From Maritimibacter dapengensis (GTDB taxonomy: Bacteria; Pseudomonadota; Alphaproteobacteria; Rhodobacterales; Rhodobacteraceae): a stretch of DNA of 64,000 nt. The translations under genes were made by a program, and so were the position numbers. The notes below the pieces were generated by a model. It made no database searches. It was not told the DNA's origin and saw only the letters and a list, made by a program, of their open reading frames with translations. The stretch spans positions 496,001-560,000 of the forward strand of contig NZ_JAHUZE010000001.1 of NCBI RefSeq assembly GCF_019218265.1, read 5' to 3'. Positions 62,536-64,000 of the stretch are shown here, in pieces (the stretch's first letter is position 1; every line of letters begins with the position of its first letter).

Positions 62536-63447
62536 TTAATCCGGCGTGCAGGCCGCAAGGTCCAGCGACGACGTGACCGCCGCGACCGGGCCGACCGGCG
62601 CCGGGCCCCAGAAGGCCGCGATCCGGTACATCGCACCTTCCAGACCGGGAGCATGCCAATCCGTGCCGTTGCCCTCGACGTAATCCACGATGCGCATTTG
62701 CTCACCGCGGATCGCCTTCGCGGCGACGTCGTCTGGCAGCAACACCTGATAGCCCTGCATTGTGCGGATGGGGAAGTCGAGTGTCGGGAAAGCACGCGCG
62801 AGCACTTCGGTGCACGCGAACGCGTCGCAGGTGTTCAGGTCGAAGAAATAATCGAATGGGTAGTTCAGAAGGCTGAGCGCACGAGAGGCCGCCCGGCCTT
62901 TGTCGCGGGTCGAAAGATTGGTCCTGATCAGTGCCGCGGCATCGCGTTGGCTCAGGATTTCGTCGAGGGTGGCAAGGCGGACATGGGTTGCGACGCCTTC
63001 GATCACGATCTTGCCGCTTCGGATTTCCGCGTGGTGCGGAACGATGGATGGGTGTGTCCAGAGGCCCGCCTCGCGCAATTGTGCCTCGGTGCCAAGATAG
63101 AGCGCGGTATGCGTGAACCAGCCGGAGAAGAACCGGGAGCCCAAATGGCTTTTCGCGGCGAGCGTCAGCATGTCGAGCGGCTGAGCCTGTGCCGCGATCC
63201 GCGCCATCGCTCTTGGGTCGTGCGAAAGGTATCCGCTGTTCGGCCCCGGGTCGAACAGGGGCTCCAATGGCTCCGACATGGTCATCGCGACTTCGGTGAA
63301 CCATGCCGGGTGCCGGTCGGGATCGGCGCAGCAGTGGAAATCTTTTGCCTGCAAGGTCGGTGGCAGGCCGGTGAAGTCCGGATGTTCGATCGGCAAACCA
63401 CAGCTTGCCAGTAAGAATGCGCCCAGCAGCGCGTGAAATCTCGACAT
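62536..63447 (-). CDS. YiiX-like permuted papain-fold lipoprotein
   Basis: 303 residues with a lipoprotein-type signal (MSRFHALLGAFLLASCG, cysteine at residue 16). The middle region has WFTHTALYLGTEAQLREAG (histidine) and later DAFACTEVLARAFPTL (cysteine), the reversed His-then-Cys order of the YiiX/permuted NlpC-P60 group, which may act on lipid or peptidoglycan amides. N-terminal and C-terminal parts are not assigned. Converges with gcdH (three bases apart). Confidence 0.75.
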   Translation of the reverse strand: MSRFHALLGAFLLASCGLPIEHPDFTGLPPTLQAKDFHCCADPDRHPAWFTEVAMTMSEPLEPLFDPGPNSGYLSHDPRAMARIAAQAQPLDMLTLAAKSHLGSRFFSGWFTHTALYLGTEAQLREAGLWTHPSIVPHHAEIRSGKIVIEGVATHVRLATLDEILSQRDAAALIRTNLSTRDKGRAASRALSLLNYPFDYFFDLNTCDAFACTEVLARAFPTLDFPIRTMQGYQVLLPDDVAAKAIRGEQMRIVDYVEGNGTDWHAPGLEGAMYRIAAFWGPAPVGPVAAVTSSLDLAACTPD

Positions 63448-63567
63448 CCGGCTGTCCCCCTGATGAGCAGATTACCGCCTAAATTTTGGCTGCGCTACGT
63501 CTACCATCAGCCAAGGACAGACTTTTCGCCCGCAGGGGCGATTTCGGCCCGCACGCCAAGCCGCATA

Positions 63568-64000
63568 TTACGCGCGCTGTCTTTCGGCAGGGGCAATCGT
63601 CTGCTTGGGGGTCGGGTCCGGTGCGTTGAAGGTAAACGCGCGTGTCGAAGCGGACAATTGTTCGGTCACGGACTTGAGCGATTGTGTGGCGGCGGTGGTC
63701 TCCTCGAACATCGCGACATTCTGCTGGGTGGTCTGGTCCAGTTGGTTGGCGGCGGCGTTGATTTCCTTCAACCCCTGTGACTGCTCCTTCGCGGACTGGG
63801 CAAGGCCCTGCACCTGCATGCGGATGTGCGCGACCGAGTCCGCGATCTGGACCAGCGCTTCCCGCGAATCCTCGACCAGCGTCACGCCGCCCTGCACCTG
63901 CGTGGATGTCGCGTTGATCAGATCCGCGATTTCGCGGGACGAATCCGACGACCGTTGCGCCAATTGCCGCACTTCGGCAGCGACGACAGCGAAACCGCGT
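63568..64000 (-). CDS. methyl-accepting chemotaxis protein, C-terminal fragment
   Basis: The frame runs off the right edge. 143 C-terminal residues remain. The first visible stretch RGFAVVAAEVRQLAQRS is the conserved end of the MCP signalling hairpin. A coiled-coil methylation helix follows (AKEQSQGLKEINAAANQLDQ), then a short proline tail (APDPTPKQTIAPAERQ). It would relay signals to CheA/CheW at the membrane. The sensor domain lies beyond the window. Confidence 0.93.
   Translation of the reverse strand, partial: RGFAVVAAEVRQLAQRSSDSSREIADLINATSTQVQGGVTLVEDSREALVQIADSVAHIRMQVQGLAQSAKEQSQGLKEINAAANQLDQTTQQNVAMFEETTAATQSLKSVTEQLSASTRAFTFNAPDPTPKQTIAPAERQRA

Noticed and set aside
1-64000. CRISPR array, tRNA/rRNA, insertion sequence or prophage
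   Set aside because: No regular spaced direct repeats, no cloverleaf-like gene, no transposase, integrase or phage genes were seen; gene content and composition are uniform.

Overview
The window is high-GC alphaproteobacterial chromosome, most likely from the marine Rhodobacteraceae (Roseobacter group). The main pointers are gcrA, an ALDH16-type enzyme next to deoC, many short-chain dehydrogenases, a Liv-type ABC transporter inside an acyl-CoA catabolic cluster, and dense packing with many 1-14 bp gene overlaps. I see no rRNA, tRNA, insertion sequence, prophage or CRISPR array.

Positions 1-30 kb are mostly housekeeping genes. They include carB (cut by the window start), sdaA, rimO, gcrA with a VOC gene, an EamA transporter, argD-argF, an isochorismatase-like hydrolase, a GNAT protein, a sulfotransferase divergent from a GT14-type glycosyltransferase, HIT, a 59-residue zinc-finger protein and polA. 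Then come an ArsR regulator and a deoC-ALDH16 operon, separated by 331 bp that hold a perfect 40-bp palindrome with four GANTC (CcrM-type) sites. They are followed by a cytochrome c'/cytochrome c pair, adenosine kinase and nth (coupled through a TTGA overlap), an Ada-like repair protein, an OmpA lipoprotein, hyi and a VOC/WYL-regulator pair. At 30-31.4 kb a zinc-type CDF exporter and a MerR regulator diverge across a textbook MerR promoter with a 19-bp spacer.

Positions 31.4-62.5 kb form a large acyl-CoA catabolic region. It has two AMP-forming CoA ligases, six acyl-CoA dehydrogenases (two pairs look like heteromeric large/small subunits), five SDRs, MaoC, a thiolase, a FadJ-type fusion, two hotdog thioesterases, a complete livKHMGF transporter, and MarR and IclR regulators. 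A 12-gene run (43.2-53.9 kb) contains a split version of the eukaryotic ACAD10/ACAD11 proteins: separate genes for the APH-type kinase and the matching acyl-CoA dehydrogenase, with a histidine phosphatase between them. This points to catabolism of 4-hydroxy (or similar) acyl-CoAs through a phosphorylated intermediate. The same palindrome (TGAAA-N5-TTTYGC-N3-GCRAAA) lies in front of three transcription units of the region, at 33.28, 43.12 and 59.96 kb, which suggests one regulon. A CaiB-type CoA-transferase divergent from glutaryl-CoA dehydrogenase ends the block.

The window closes with a permuted-papain (YiiX-like) lipoprotein and the C-terminal end of a methyl-accepting chemotaxis protein cut by the window edge. 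Functions are assigned from motifs read by eye. Substrates of the catabolic cluster and identities of the regulators are inference.
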